In this document: piece by piece, positions 7,915-15,278 of the stretch
How positions within the stretch are numbered: the stretch's first letter is position 1
Layout: every line of letters begins with the position of its first letter
Assembly (NCBI GenBank): GCA_017649485.1
Contig: JAGCGS010000032.1
Span: 1 to 64,000 of the forward strand
Source: Bacteroidaceae bacterium
GTDB taxonomy: Bacteria > Bacteroidota > Bacteroidia > Bacteroidales > Bacteroidaceae
Reading direction: 5' to 3'
DNA length: 64,000 nucleotides
The notes under the pieces: generated by a model
Database searches by the model: none
The model's input: the letters and a program-made list of their open reading frames with translations, nothing else
What the model was told of the DNA's origin: nothing
Position numbers and translations under genes: made by a program

Positions 7915-7942
7915 ATTCATCCCATTCAATCCCATCAATCCC
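7915..7942. repeat. Short CATCCC/CAATCCC repeat before the GH13 gene
   Basis: Three imperfect copies of 9-10 bases (ATTCATCCC, ATTCAATCCC, ATCAATCCC) directly abut the start codon at 7943. They belong to the same repeat type as 4847-4911. They occupy the position where a ribosome-binding region would be. Confidence 0.65.
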
Positions 7943-9253
7943 ATGAAAAAAATCCTCATTATCCTTTTTGCAGTCATAGCAGTCATTGCCTGCAAGCCCA
8001 CAAGAAAAGGTTACACTTTGCCTGACCCTCACGATGTTATCATGTATGAGGTGAATCCTCTGGTATTTGCCCAAAAAGGAGCATTCAATGTCATTGCCAA
8101 TCGTCTCGACTCCATCAGAGACCTTGGTGTGAATGTCATGTGGTTCATGCCCACTTACGAGCAGGGTGTGGAGAAGGCTAAGAATTCACCTTATTGTATT
8201 AAGAACTACAAAGCCATCAACGAAACTTATGGCACCCTTGACGATTTTAAGCGTCTCGTCAACCTCTGCCACGAAAAAGGCATGAGTGTCATCATGGATT
8301 GGGTGGCAAACCATACATCATGGGACAATGTGTGGATCAAAGAGCATCCTGAATGGTACACTCACGATGCGGATGGAAACATCATCTGGCCAGCAACCAC
8401 CAATTGGGAAGATGTGGCTGACCTGAATTTCGACAATGCCGATATGAGGTTGGCTATGATTGATGCTATGAAGTATTGGGTTACTGAGGTGGGGATTGAT
8501 GGCTATCGTTGCGATGCTGCCGACTTTGTGCCTTTCGATTTCTGGAAACAGGCAGTTGACTCTATGCGAGCATTGCCCAAGCCTCTGCTGATGTTGGCTG
8601 AAGGCAAGCGAGCCGATCATTTCGATGCAGGTTTCGACATGAACTATTCTTGGGATTATATGAATGCCAATCGCGATGTGTTCCAGCGTGATAGCAGTGC
8701 TGTCAAGTTGTTCGTCACAGATTATATGGAGTATGACACCATCCCACAGGGCAAGGTGAAGCTTCGTTTCATCACCAACCATGATGAGGCTGCTGGTCAT
8801 TCGCCTGTAGAGGAGTATGGAGGTGTTCGTGGCTCCATTGCCGCTTTTGTCGAAACCATCTTCATCCGAGGTGGAGCATTACTCTATGGAAGTCAGGAGG
8901 TGGCTTATCCTGAACGCCTGAACTTCTTCCATTGGAAACCCGTCAATTGGATGTCGAACCCAGAGGTCTATAATGAATACAAGTCAATCCTCAACCTATA
9001 TAATAAATATGGTGCATTGAAGTGGGGGCAGCTGGTGGGATATCCGCAGGAAGATGTTATGGTGTTCGAGAAGCGTCTTGAGGATAAGAAACAGGATTTC
9101 CTGATCCTGGTAAATGTACGCAACCATGAGTCAAAGGCAGTAATTCCCAAGGAGTGGCATAACAAGAAGGCAGCAGACATGATTCGAGGAGGTAATGTAG
9201 TACTCCCTGTTTTATTTACCCTTAAGCCATACGAATACTATATTCTGAAGTAA
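7943..9253 (+). CDS. GH13 alpha-amylase family lipoprotein
   Basis: A 436-residue alpha-glucan-acting enzyme anchored by lipidation (MKKILIILFAVIAVIAC, lipobox VIAC). All four GH13 regions are visible: region I DWVANH near residue 121, region II GIDGYRCDAAD with the nucleophile Asp near residue 193, region III LLMLAEG with the acid/base Glu, and region IV FITNHDE. It is compact, with a (beta/alpha)8 barrel and a short C-terminal beta domain, like periplasmic or surface amylases of Bacteroidales. It stands alone rather than in a starch-utilisation (sus) cluster. Substrate (starch or maltodextrin) is inference. Confidence 0.88.
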   Translation: MKKILIILFAVIAVIACKPTRKGYTLPDPHDVIMYEVNPLVFAQKGAFNVIANRLDSIRDLGVNVMWFMPTYEQGVEKAKNSPYCIKNYKAINETYGTLDDFKRLVNLCHEKGMSVIMDWVANHTSWDNVWIKEHPEWYTHDADGNIIWPATTNWEDVADLNFDNADMRLAMIDAMKYWVTEVGIDGYRCDAADFVPFDFWKQAVDSMRALPKPLLMLAEGKRADHFDAGFDMNYSWDYMNANRDVFQRDSSAVKLFVTDYMEYDTIPQGKVKLRFITNHDEAAGHSPVEEYGGVRGSIAAFVETIFIRGGALLYGSQEVAYPERLNFFHWKPVNWMSNPEVYNEYKSILNLYNKYGALKWGQLVGYPQEDVMVFEKRLEDKKQDFLILVNVRNHESKAVIPKEWHNKKAADMIRGGNVVLPVLFTLKPYEYYILK

Positions 9254-9538
9254 TGAGGGGTAGGAAAAGGCATACAAGTTTCGCCTCAATTTCTTTCGCT
9301 CCGAGCGAAAGAGCCATTTGCTCGGAGCTAATGGGGCATCAGCTCCGAGCTGACGCTCCTTCAGCTCCGACTAAGCCTCAAAATTTACTAGAAAATTTCT
9401 GCGCTTGAAACAAGCAAACCCTCTGCTTAAAACAAGCAAACCCTCTGCTTAAAACAACCAAGCCAGACTTTACCTGTTATCAGAGGTTGGATAAAGCCAT
9501 TATTATAACGAAAAGTAATATTTTTTACACACAATCTC
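9254..9538. other. Intergenic region with CCG-loop palindromes and direct repeats
   Basis: No gene is seen here. At 9293-9311 CTTTCGCT and AGCGAAAG flank a CCG loop; a CTCGGAGC segment at about 9321-9328 is the complement of the first loop region, and a second CCG-loop hairpin CAGCT/AGCTG follows at about 9340, then a partial fourth copy. At 9410-9453 a 22-base unit beginning ACAAGCAAACCC is repeated exactly twice, with partial copies on both sides. The GH13 transcript could end in these hairpins, although no T-run follows them. Confidence 0.6.
9410..9453. repeat. Two exact 22-base direct repeats
   Basis: Unit 1 is 9410-9431 and unit 2 is 9432-9453; both start ACAAGCAAACCC and end CTTAAA. 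A partial unit (ACAACCAAGCC) follows at 9454-9464. Confidence 0.85.
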
Positions 9539-9570
9539 TTGCACATTTCAAGCGTTTGTAGTAAATTTGC
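9539..9570 (+). promoter_or_regulatory. Promoter upstream of the coiled-coil lipoprotein leader
   Basis: TTGC at 9539-9542 and TAAATTTGC at 9562-9570 are 19 bases apart, a good match to the Bacteroidota promoter. The next large gene starts only at 10028, so a transcript from here would carry a leader of roughly 450 bases. Confidence 0.55.
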
Positions 9571-10027
9571 ACCCAATATAAACAACAAACAAGAAACAAC
9601 TCATCGCAGTTTATGAAAACAGACAAAAAAGCTGGCACAACCTCACGAAGGATAGGCAGGCAGTCTTTTCTAACTAACACCCCCTATATATATATAAGGT
9701 ATAGGCAGGCAGCTGGGCAATCGGCTGCTCCATGCTCTTATTATATATAAATAAGGTGTAAAAGCGGAGTAGTTTGAAACTATGGTGTTTGTGGCTATTT
9801 TAGAGATAGATTAAAAAAAATTAATATTTTTCAAAAAAAATTGGGAGAATATTTGTGCATTAAAAAAAAAAGGTGTAATATTGCATTGTCAAATCTGTCT
9901 TTTTGGTAGAGACGGATGGGGAAAAGTGCGGAAACGCAAGTATTCCTTATGGCGTAAAGCCTTGACAGACAGAGAATTTTAAGTAATTATTAACTATTTA
10001 TTATTAACTTTTTAAACATTTCTAATC
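9571..10027 (+). other. Long leader region before the coiled-coil lipoprotein gene
   Basis: No convincing gene. A 45-codon frame (9613-9750, MKTDKKAGTTSRR...) follows the promoter at 9539-9570, but it includes a TATATATATA run and two copies of ATAGGCAGGCAG, so it may be chance. An AT-rich stretch (9810-9890) follows, then the hairpin cluster at 9893-9973, then an AT-rich run up to the ATG at 10028. Confidence 0.5.
9893..9973 (+). ncRNA. Candidate structured 5' leader element
   Basis: Hairpin 1: ATCTGTCT (9893-9900) pairs with AGACGGAT (9910-9917), one G-U pair, nine-base loop. Hairpin 2: GCG-GAAA-CGC (9928-9937), a GNRA loop, with GGAA/TTCC outside it. Hairpin 3: GGC-GTAAA-GCC (9951-9961). 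The 5' arm of hairpin 1 can instead pair as TCTGTCT (9894-9900) with AGACAGA (9967-9973), seven perfect pairs, which closes the whole element. Two exclusive pairings upstream of an abundant envelope operon suggest a regulatory leader. It is not a family I recognise. Confidence 0.4.
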
Positions 10028-12334
10028 ATGAAGAAGAAAATGTTATTTATGGCAGCTATCGCCGGTTTAGTTACACTGGGTAGCTGCGTGAAGGACGACG
10101 TTTCAGGCTCAGTAGAAGCTGTACGTCAGGCTAAGGCTCAGGAATTACTGGGTGAAGCTAATGAGCACAACGCTAATGCTGCTCTTGCAAATGCTAATGC
10201 TGCATTGGTTACTGCAACTCAGGCTGCTAAGGTTGCTCAGGAGCAAGCTATCGCTCTGCAGCAACAAGCACAGGCTCAGATTCAGCAGGCAGATGCTCAG
10301 TTGAAGGAAGCTGCTTTGGCAGATGAGCTGGATGATATTATTGCTCAATACAAAGCAGATACTGCATTGCAGAATGCAAATCTCCAGAATGAGTTGAACA
10401 ATCTGCAGACTGCTCTGAGAGCTGCTGCAACTGCTAACTTTGATGACATTGCAGCTCTGATTGCTAACTACAAACTTGCTTACAGCGACTTTACTACTGC
10501 TACTGCTAATTTGGTAACTGCAAAGGCAAATTTGGAGAAGGCTCAGATTGACTCTGACTATGCTAAAGAAGTTAATGCAACTATCATTAAGGGCTTTGAG
10601 GATACTATCGCTGAGCAGGAAGCTCTGCTCGCAGCTCTGAAGGAAGTGAAGGCTACTAACCCAACTCAGGCTGAAATCAATGCTAAGGCTGACGCTATCA
10701 CCGCTCAGGCTGATGAGGATGCTGCTGCATTCGAGAACAATCCTGCAATTGGTGAGTTCTTAAAAGCTGCTTCTGCTTGGGGTAAGGCATACGCTGCTTA
10801 TCAGGCATATGTTAACACTACCGACGGTGTTATTGTTGAGCTGAACAAGAAGGTTAGTGGTATTGATCCTGGTAAGGAATACCTGACTCAGGAAACTAAC
10901 CCAAGTGCTACTATCGCTCCTCTTCCTGGCAAGCAATTTGCTGACTATAAGGGCTATGACGTTAAAGCTGGTGCTAATACTCCTGACAAGTTTGGTCCTA
11001 TGGGTACTATCAAGACCAATGGCTATCGCGTATCTGAGGAAGGTCAGATGATTATTGATGACTATCTGAAGAACTATACCAAGACTCAGGAAACTGCAGT
11101 TAAGAATGCTAAGGCTGCTAAGGCTGATCTGGAAGGCCAGCTGGGTAAGTCAACTGACAAGAAGGACACTAAGTTCAAGGATTCAAAGGGTAACGAGGCT
11201 GTGACTCTGTACGGTGCTTTGGCAGGTGCTCAGGAAGCTTATACCAAGGCTAAGGATGCTCTGGATAAGGCTAATGCTGATCTGTCTGGCAAGCCAGCTG
11301 CTGTAGCTGCTGCTTATGACAAGCTGTTGGCTGTTGTTAAGGCTAAGACTTTCAAGGGTACTGACTGGATTGAGGCAGTTGTTGGTTTGGCTGACGCTAT
11401 GATCGACGCTTACGGTGAGCCAGCTTACGATCCTAACAAGAAGAAGTTTGACTACTCTAAGCCAGCTGACATCAAGGACGCTATCGACTATCTGTTCGGT
11501 TCTACTACTCACCCGGGTATCGCAACTGAGACTGACCTTGATGACGAGAAGGAAGTTGCTGCTCTGTTCGACGACACCGATGCTAACTGCTTGGTTAAGA
11601 CTTGGAACAAGGATGCAAAGAAGAAGGATGCTTCTGAAATCAAGTTGGTTGAGGATGTTATCAACCGTGACGCTAAGGCTGTTAACGTAATCGCTAAGGC
11701 TGATGCTGCTAAGAAAGCTGCTGACACTGCTAAGAAGGCAGTTGACACTGCTCAGAAGGCTATCAACGACCAGCCACAGAAGATTGCTGCTGCTCAGGAC
11801 GCTATCAACGCTGCTCAGGAGAAGTTAGACAACGCTGCTGCTGACAAGAAGGAGATTACTGACCTGGTTGCTGCTGCTGACGGTTATAAGGATGTTGTTA
11901 AGGCTCTGCAGGATGCATCTGCTGCTTACAACAAGGCTTATGAGGCTGTTGACGCTGCTGCTTGGGAAGTTAACTCTCAGTACCTGCAGGCTGCTCAGAT
12001 CAAAGCTACTACTCCTCAGGATATCGACAATAAGATTGCTAAAGCTACTGCTGCTCTGGCAAACGCTAAGACTGGTTTGGCAAAGGCTGAGGCTGACAAT
12101 CACGGTACAGATGGCGCTCTGGCAAATGCTGAGCAGGCTGTTCTCGACGCTGAGGCTGACCTCGAAATCGCTATCGCTGAACTCGCTGCTGCTGCTAAGG
12201 ATCTTGAGAATGCAGAAATCGACCTCGACGGTGACGACGATGAGGGCGACGGTGAAGGCGAGCCAGAGCCAGAGCCAGAGCCAGAGACTCCAGGTGAGGA
12301 GACTCCTGAAGTTGTAGCTCCTGAAGGTGAGTAA
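10028..12334 (+). CDS. Ala-rich coiled-coil lipoprotein, 768 residues
   Basis: A secreted lipoprotein (MKKKMLFMAAIAGLVTLGSC, lipobox LGSC). Most of the mature chain is Ala/Lys/Glu/Asp/Gln-rich with heptad-like periodicity, strongest at about residues 30-230 and 545-745, indicating long coiled coils separated by a more globular part (about 240-520, containing Tyr/Pro/Gly). The C-terminus is an acidic low-complexity tail with DGDDDEGDGEGEPEPEPEPE followed by Pro/Glu. Codon use is extremely biased, as in the aldolase gene, implying very high expression. The OmpA-type porin follows 40 bases downstream and the pair share a terminator. A structural role (spacer or tether between outer membrane and cell wall or surface) is inference; no enzymatic motif is seen. 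Confidence 0.8.
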   Translation: MKKKMLFMAAIAGLVTLGSCVKDDVSGSVEAVRQAKAQELLGEANEHNANAALANANAALVTATQAAKVAQEQAIALQQQAQAQIQQADAQLKEAALADELDDIIAQYKADTALQNANLQNELNNLQTALRAAATANFDDIAALIANYKLAYSDFTTATANLVTAKANLEKAQIDSDYAKEVNATIIKGFEDTIAEQEALLAALKEVKATNPTQAEINAKADAITAQADEDAAAFENNPAIGEFLKAASAWGKAYAAYQAYVNTTDGVIVELNKKVSGIDPGKEYLTQETNPSATIAPLPGKQFADYKGYDVKAGANTPDKFGPMGTIKTNGYRVSEEGQMIIDDYLKNYTKTQETAVKNAKAAKADLEGQLGKSTDKKDTKFKDSKGNEAVTLYGALAGAQEAYTKAKDALDKANADLSGKPAAVAAAYDKLLAVVKAKTFKGTDWIEAVVGLADAMIDAYGEPAYDPNKKKFDYSKPADIKDAIDYLFGSTTHPGIATETDLDDEKEVAALFDDTDANCLVKTWNKDAKKKDASEIKLVEDVINRDAKAVNVIAKADAAKKAADTAKKAVDTAQKAINDQPQKIAAAQDAINAAQEKLDNAAADKKEITDLVAAADGYKDVVKALQDASAAYNKAYEAVDAAAWEVNSQYLQAAQIKATTPQDIDNKIAKATAALANAKTGLAKAEADNHGTDGALANAEQAVLDAEADLEIAIAELAAAAKDLENAEIDLDGDDDEGDGEGEPEPEPEPETPGEETPEVVAPEGE

Positions 12335-12374
12335 TTGATAGTACTAACGGCGATAACAAATAAAGGAATTAACA

Positions 12375-13631
12375 ATGAATATAAAGAAACTTTTATTATT
12401 AGCCGTTATGCCCATGATAGGTCTGACGGTGAACGCTCAGGAGGGGTCAAAAGTTGACTTCACTCCAAAGAAGGGCGATGTAACCCTGGCGTTCACCCTC
12501 GGATACAATAGCTACGCAAGTGTTGAGGCTGCGCCTCTGTTCCAGAGTTTCTACTTCACTGAAGCCCAGTCAACAAACTGGAGCGACAAGAAGCTGATGG
12601 TAGGATTCGAGGCAGGCTGGTTTGTAGCTGACTTGTGGAAACTGAGTCTGGGTGGCGGTTTGAACTTCACGAATAACCCTGGTCATCCTGGAGTTCCCGG
12701 CACGATCGATGCAGTAAACGGAGATTATGATGTATATGATATGATGGGTGAACTGCCTAACTTAGTGGCAGTGGCTGATGCTCAGTCATTCTCATACAAT
12801 GTCGCTCTGGGACTCGATCGTTACTTTAAACTGAAAAACGTTACTAACCTGATGCCATACCTCGGCGTACGCGGAGGTTATGCATACGGTCAGAACCAGA
12901 AGGCATACGACGAGCCTTATGCAATGGGCAAAACCGTAGCTGAAACGTTCAATATCCGTGGTGCTGTGGCATTTGGTCTTGACTACTACATTCTGCCTGG
13001 TTTCTACCTTGGCGCTCAGATTGAACCGTTCGCTTATACCTACAACCGTACCTCTCAGAGAGTACAGGATGGTATGGAGACAATGAGGGCTAACAGTCAT
13101 AACTTCAGTTTCATGGCTGCTCCAACCTTGAAGATCGGTCTGAAGCTCGGTAAGAGCAACAACGGCAAGAACGCTTACGGCGACAACTCTGATGAGCTGA
13201 ACCGCATCACGAACGAGCTCCGCGCTATCCGTGAGAACCAGCCTAAGGAAGTTATCCATGTTGATACCGTAACTGTTAAGGAGGATTGTCCTCCTGCAAC
13301 AACTGAGGGTCTGCGCAGCCATGTAACCTTCACTATCGGCTCAAGCCGCGTGACTGAGCTGGAGGAGATGAACATCATGGCAATCGCTGAGTACCTGCAG
13401 AAGAATCCTAACGCAAAGGCTGTGGTTTACGGCTATGCTGATAATGGCACAGGTAACGATGAAATCAACCATCGTCTGGCTAAGCAGCGTGCTGACGCAG
13501 TTTCTCAGATGCTGACTGGCAAGTATGGCATCAGCTCTAACCGCGTTCAGGTGAACAGCATGCAGAACCGCGAGCAGGCGTTCTCAATCAACAACTGGAA
13601 CCGCGTAGTAGTGGTAACTGCTAATGAATAA
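12375..13631 (+). CDS. OmpA-family outer-membrane porin
   Basis: A 418-residue outer-membrane protein with a Sec signal (cleavage near VNA-QEG), an N-terminal beta barrel (about residues 25-260, alternating aromatic and polar residues), a short linker, and a C-terminal OmpA peptidoglycan-binding domain (about 315-418: AKAVVYGYADNGTG, then EINHRLAKQRADAVSQML). The domain would bind peptidoglycan and link wall and outer membrane. It is co-transcribed with the preceding coiled-coil lipoprotein and has the same strong codon bias, so both are probably major envelope proteins. A perfect terminator follows. Confidence 0.9.
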   Translation: MNIKKLLLLAVMPMIGLTVNAQEGSKVDFTPKKGDVTLAFTLGYNSYASVEAAPLFQSFYFTEAQSTNWSDKKLMVGFEAGWFVADLWKLSLGGGLNFTNNPGHPGVPGTIDAVNGDYDVYDMMGELPNLVAVADAQSFSYNVALGLDRYFKLKNVTNLMPYLGVRGGYAYGQNQKAYDEPYAMGKTVAETFNIRGAVAFGLDYYILPGFYLGAQIEPFAYTYNRTSQRVQDGMETMRANSHNFSFMAAPTLKIGLKLGKSNNGKNAYGDNSDELNRITNELRAIRENQPKEVIHVDTVTVKEDCPPATTEGLRSHVTFTIGSSRVTELEEMNIMAIAEYLQKNPNAKAVVYGYADNGTGNDEINHRLAKQRADAVSQMLTGKYGISSNRVQVNSMQNREQAFSINNWNRVVVVTANE

Positions 13632-13657
13632 AATCGAAAAGGATTTTATTACAATGG

Positions 13658-13694
13658 GTGAGGCAACCGTTTTTCGGTTGCCTCACTTTTTTTT
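13658..13694 (+). terminator. Terminator of the lipoprotein-ompA operon
   Basis: GTGAGGCAACCG and CGGTTGCCTCAC form a perfect 12-base stem with a five-T loop, followed by eight T residues. Confidence 0.95.
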
Positions 13695-13775
13695 CTTGCA
13701 AAATGTTTGGATATTTAAAAAATAATGCTGAAATTTGATACCACTATAGATAGTTTCATTAATATTTCAAAAGTT

Positions 13776-14450
13776 ATGAAAAAGTATTTTGCAGAATTAG
13801 TTGGTACATTTGTACTTACATTCCTGGGCTGCGGCGCTGCTGTAGCTTTGGGTTGCGGTCAAGACACCGCTTCAATCGTGGGCACAGCCATTGCTTTCGG
13901 TTTGGCTGTAGTTGCAATGGCTTACACCATTGGTGGCATCTCTGGTTGCCATATCAATCCTGCTATCACCTTGGGTGTTTTCCTGAATGGTGGTATCAAT
14001 GCTAAGGATTGTGCTATGTATATGGTGTTCCAGGTAATTGGCGCTATCTTGGCTGCTGCAGTATTGGCTTGCATCGTTGCAACTGATCCTACTGCTGTTA
14101 TTACCACATCTACAGGTGCTAATGCTTGCACTTATGGCGCAACCAATGGCTTGATTGTTGAGATTGTTCTCACTTGCCTGTTCGTTCTGGTTGTATTGGG
14201 TGCTACTTCTAAGACCAATGGTGCTACCAACAACTTCGCAGGTTTGGCTATTGGTTTGTCACTCATCCTGATCCACTTGGTAGGTATTCACTTTACAGGT
14301 ACTTCTGTAAACCCAGCTCGTTCAATTGGTCCTGCTCTCTTCCAGGGTGGCAAGGCTTTGGCTGATCTGTGGGTATTCATCGTTGGTCCGCTGATTGGTG
14401 GTGCCATCGCTGCTGTTATCTGGAAAGCTATCAGACCAGAAGAGAAGTAA
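13776..14450 (+). CDS. aqpZ: Aquaporin Z-type water channel
   Basis: A 224-residue inner-membrane channel with six predicted transmembrane segments and the two pore motifs of the MIP family: GCHINPAITLG (about residues 60-70) and GTSVNPARSIGPAL (about 180-193). The Arg after the second NPA and the small size point to a water-selective aquaporin rather than a glycerol facilitator. The ATG at 13776 gives MKKYFAELVGTF, the normal start; the upstream ATG at 13725 adds a non-homologous 17 residues. It is transcribed alone and ends in a strong terminator. Confidence 0.92.
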   Translation: MKKYFAELVGTFVLTFLGCGAAVALGCGQDTASIVGTAIAFGLAVVAMAYTIGGISGCHINPAITLGVFLNGGINAKDCAMYMVFQVIGAILAAAVLACIVATDPTAVITTSTGANACTYGATNGLIVEIVLTCLFVLVVLGATSKTNGATNNFAGLAIGLSLILIHLVGIHFTGTSVNPARSIGPALFQGGKALADLWVFIVGPLIGGAIAAVIWKAIRPEEK

Positions 14451-14478
14451 TTGAATCATTAGCAAGTATGTAATTTTA

Positions 14479-14517
14479 GCGTCTGCGTCCTTACAAAAGC
14501 GCAGACGCATTTTTTTT
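14479..14517 (+). terminator. Terminator of aqpZ
   Basis: GCGTCTGCG pairs with CGCAGACGC around a 12-base loop, followed by eight T residues. Confidence 0.92.
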
Positions 14518-14548
14518 ATGGCCCTTGGAATAAAAATAAATTCCTTTA

Positions 14549-14583
14549 TTTGTTCGTGAACCGATTTTTTGGTGTAATTTTGC
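14549..14583 (+). promoter_or_regulatory. Promoter of the ECF sigma factor gene
   Basis: TTTG at 14549-14552 and TAATTTTGC at 14575-14583, 22 bases apart, slightly longer than the usual 19-21. The ATG is at 14623. Confidence 0.5.
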
Positions 14584-14622
14584 AAAAAAGTATTCAAAAT
14601 ACACGCAGTAGTGTTCTAAATT

Positions 14623-15222
14623 ATGGATTTAAGAGGTGTAAGGCGACTGGAAAAGCAGACACTCACCGAGCAAGAGCTGGTGGAGGGATGCAAGCGAGGC
14701 GATGATAAAGCCCGCAGGCAGCTCTATGAACGCTATGCCGGCAAGATGTTAGCCATCTGCATGCGATACTTGGGTAATCGCGAGGAGGCTGAGGATTTGC
14801 TGCATGACGGATACATCAAGCTCTACGGATCATTCGACAAGTTCGAATGGCAGGGAGAGGGAACTTTACCCGCTTGGATGAGCAGAGTCTTTGCCAACTT
14901 GTCCTTGCAACACTTGAGGAAGAATGATGTAATGAGCCAGACAGTGGAGCTGGAGAATACTTCTGAACTGCGTGAGGATGTCGATCGTCCTGATTCAGAT
15001 TCTGACATCGAAACAATTCCTAAGAAAGTGCTGATGCAATTTATTGAAGAACTGCCTGTTGGTTACCGAACAGTGTTCAATATGTATGTGTTTGAAGGAA
15101 AGAACCATATTGAGATTGGAAAGGTGCTGGGCATTAACAACAAATCGTCAGCATCGCAGTTGGTAAGGGCACGAGCCATTCTCAAAGAGAAAGTGCTGGA
15201 GTGGAGGAGAAAGAACCTCTGA
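14623..15222 (+). CDS. ECF-type RNA polymerase sigma factor
   Basis: A 199-residue sigma-70 family protein of the extracytoplasmic type. Region 2 is at about residues 30-105 (RRQLYERYAGKMLAICMRYL, then EEAEDLLHDGYIKLY) and region 4 at about 135-195 (FIEELPVGYRTVFNMYVFEG with the helix-turn-helix HIEIGKVLGINNKSSASQL). It would direct RNA polymerase to a small regulon in response to an envelope signal. The next gene encodes a protein with one membrane span, placed as anti-sigma factors usually are. The regulon cannot be deduced here. Confidence 0.92.
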   Translation: MDLRGVRRLEKQTLTEQELVEGCKRGDDKARRQLYERYAGKMLAICMRYLGNREEAEDLLHDGYIKLYGSFDKFEWQGEGTLPAWMSRVFANLSLQHLRKNDVMSQTVELENTSELREDVDRPDSDSDIETIPKKVLMQFIEELPVGYRTVFNMYVFEGKNHIEIGKVLGINNKSSASQLVRARAILKEKVLEWRRKNL

Positions 15223-15278
15223 TTCCGTGTTGAGTTAAGCGTAAGTATTTTGGATTTTAAAAGTAAACAAACAGAATC

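Noticed and set aside
9918..9973. A c-di-GMP (GEMM) riboswitch, because of the GGCGTAAAGCC segment
   Set aside because: Only this small piece resembles the GEMM consensus; the two-helix docking arrangement and the conserved GCAAAC part are missing.
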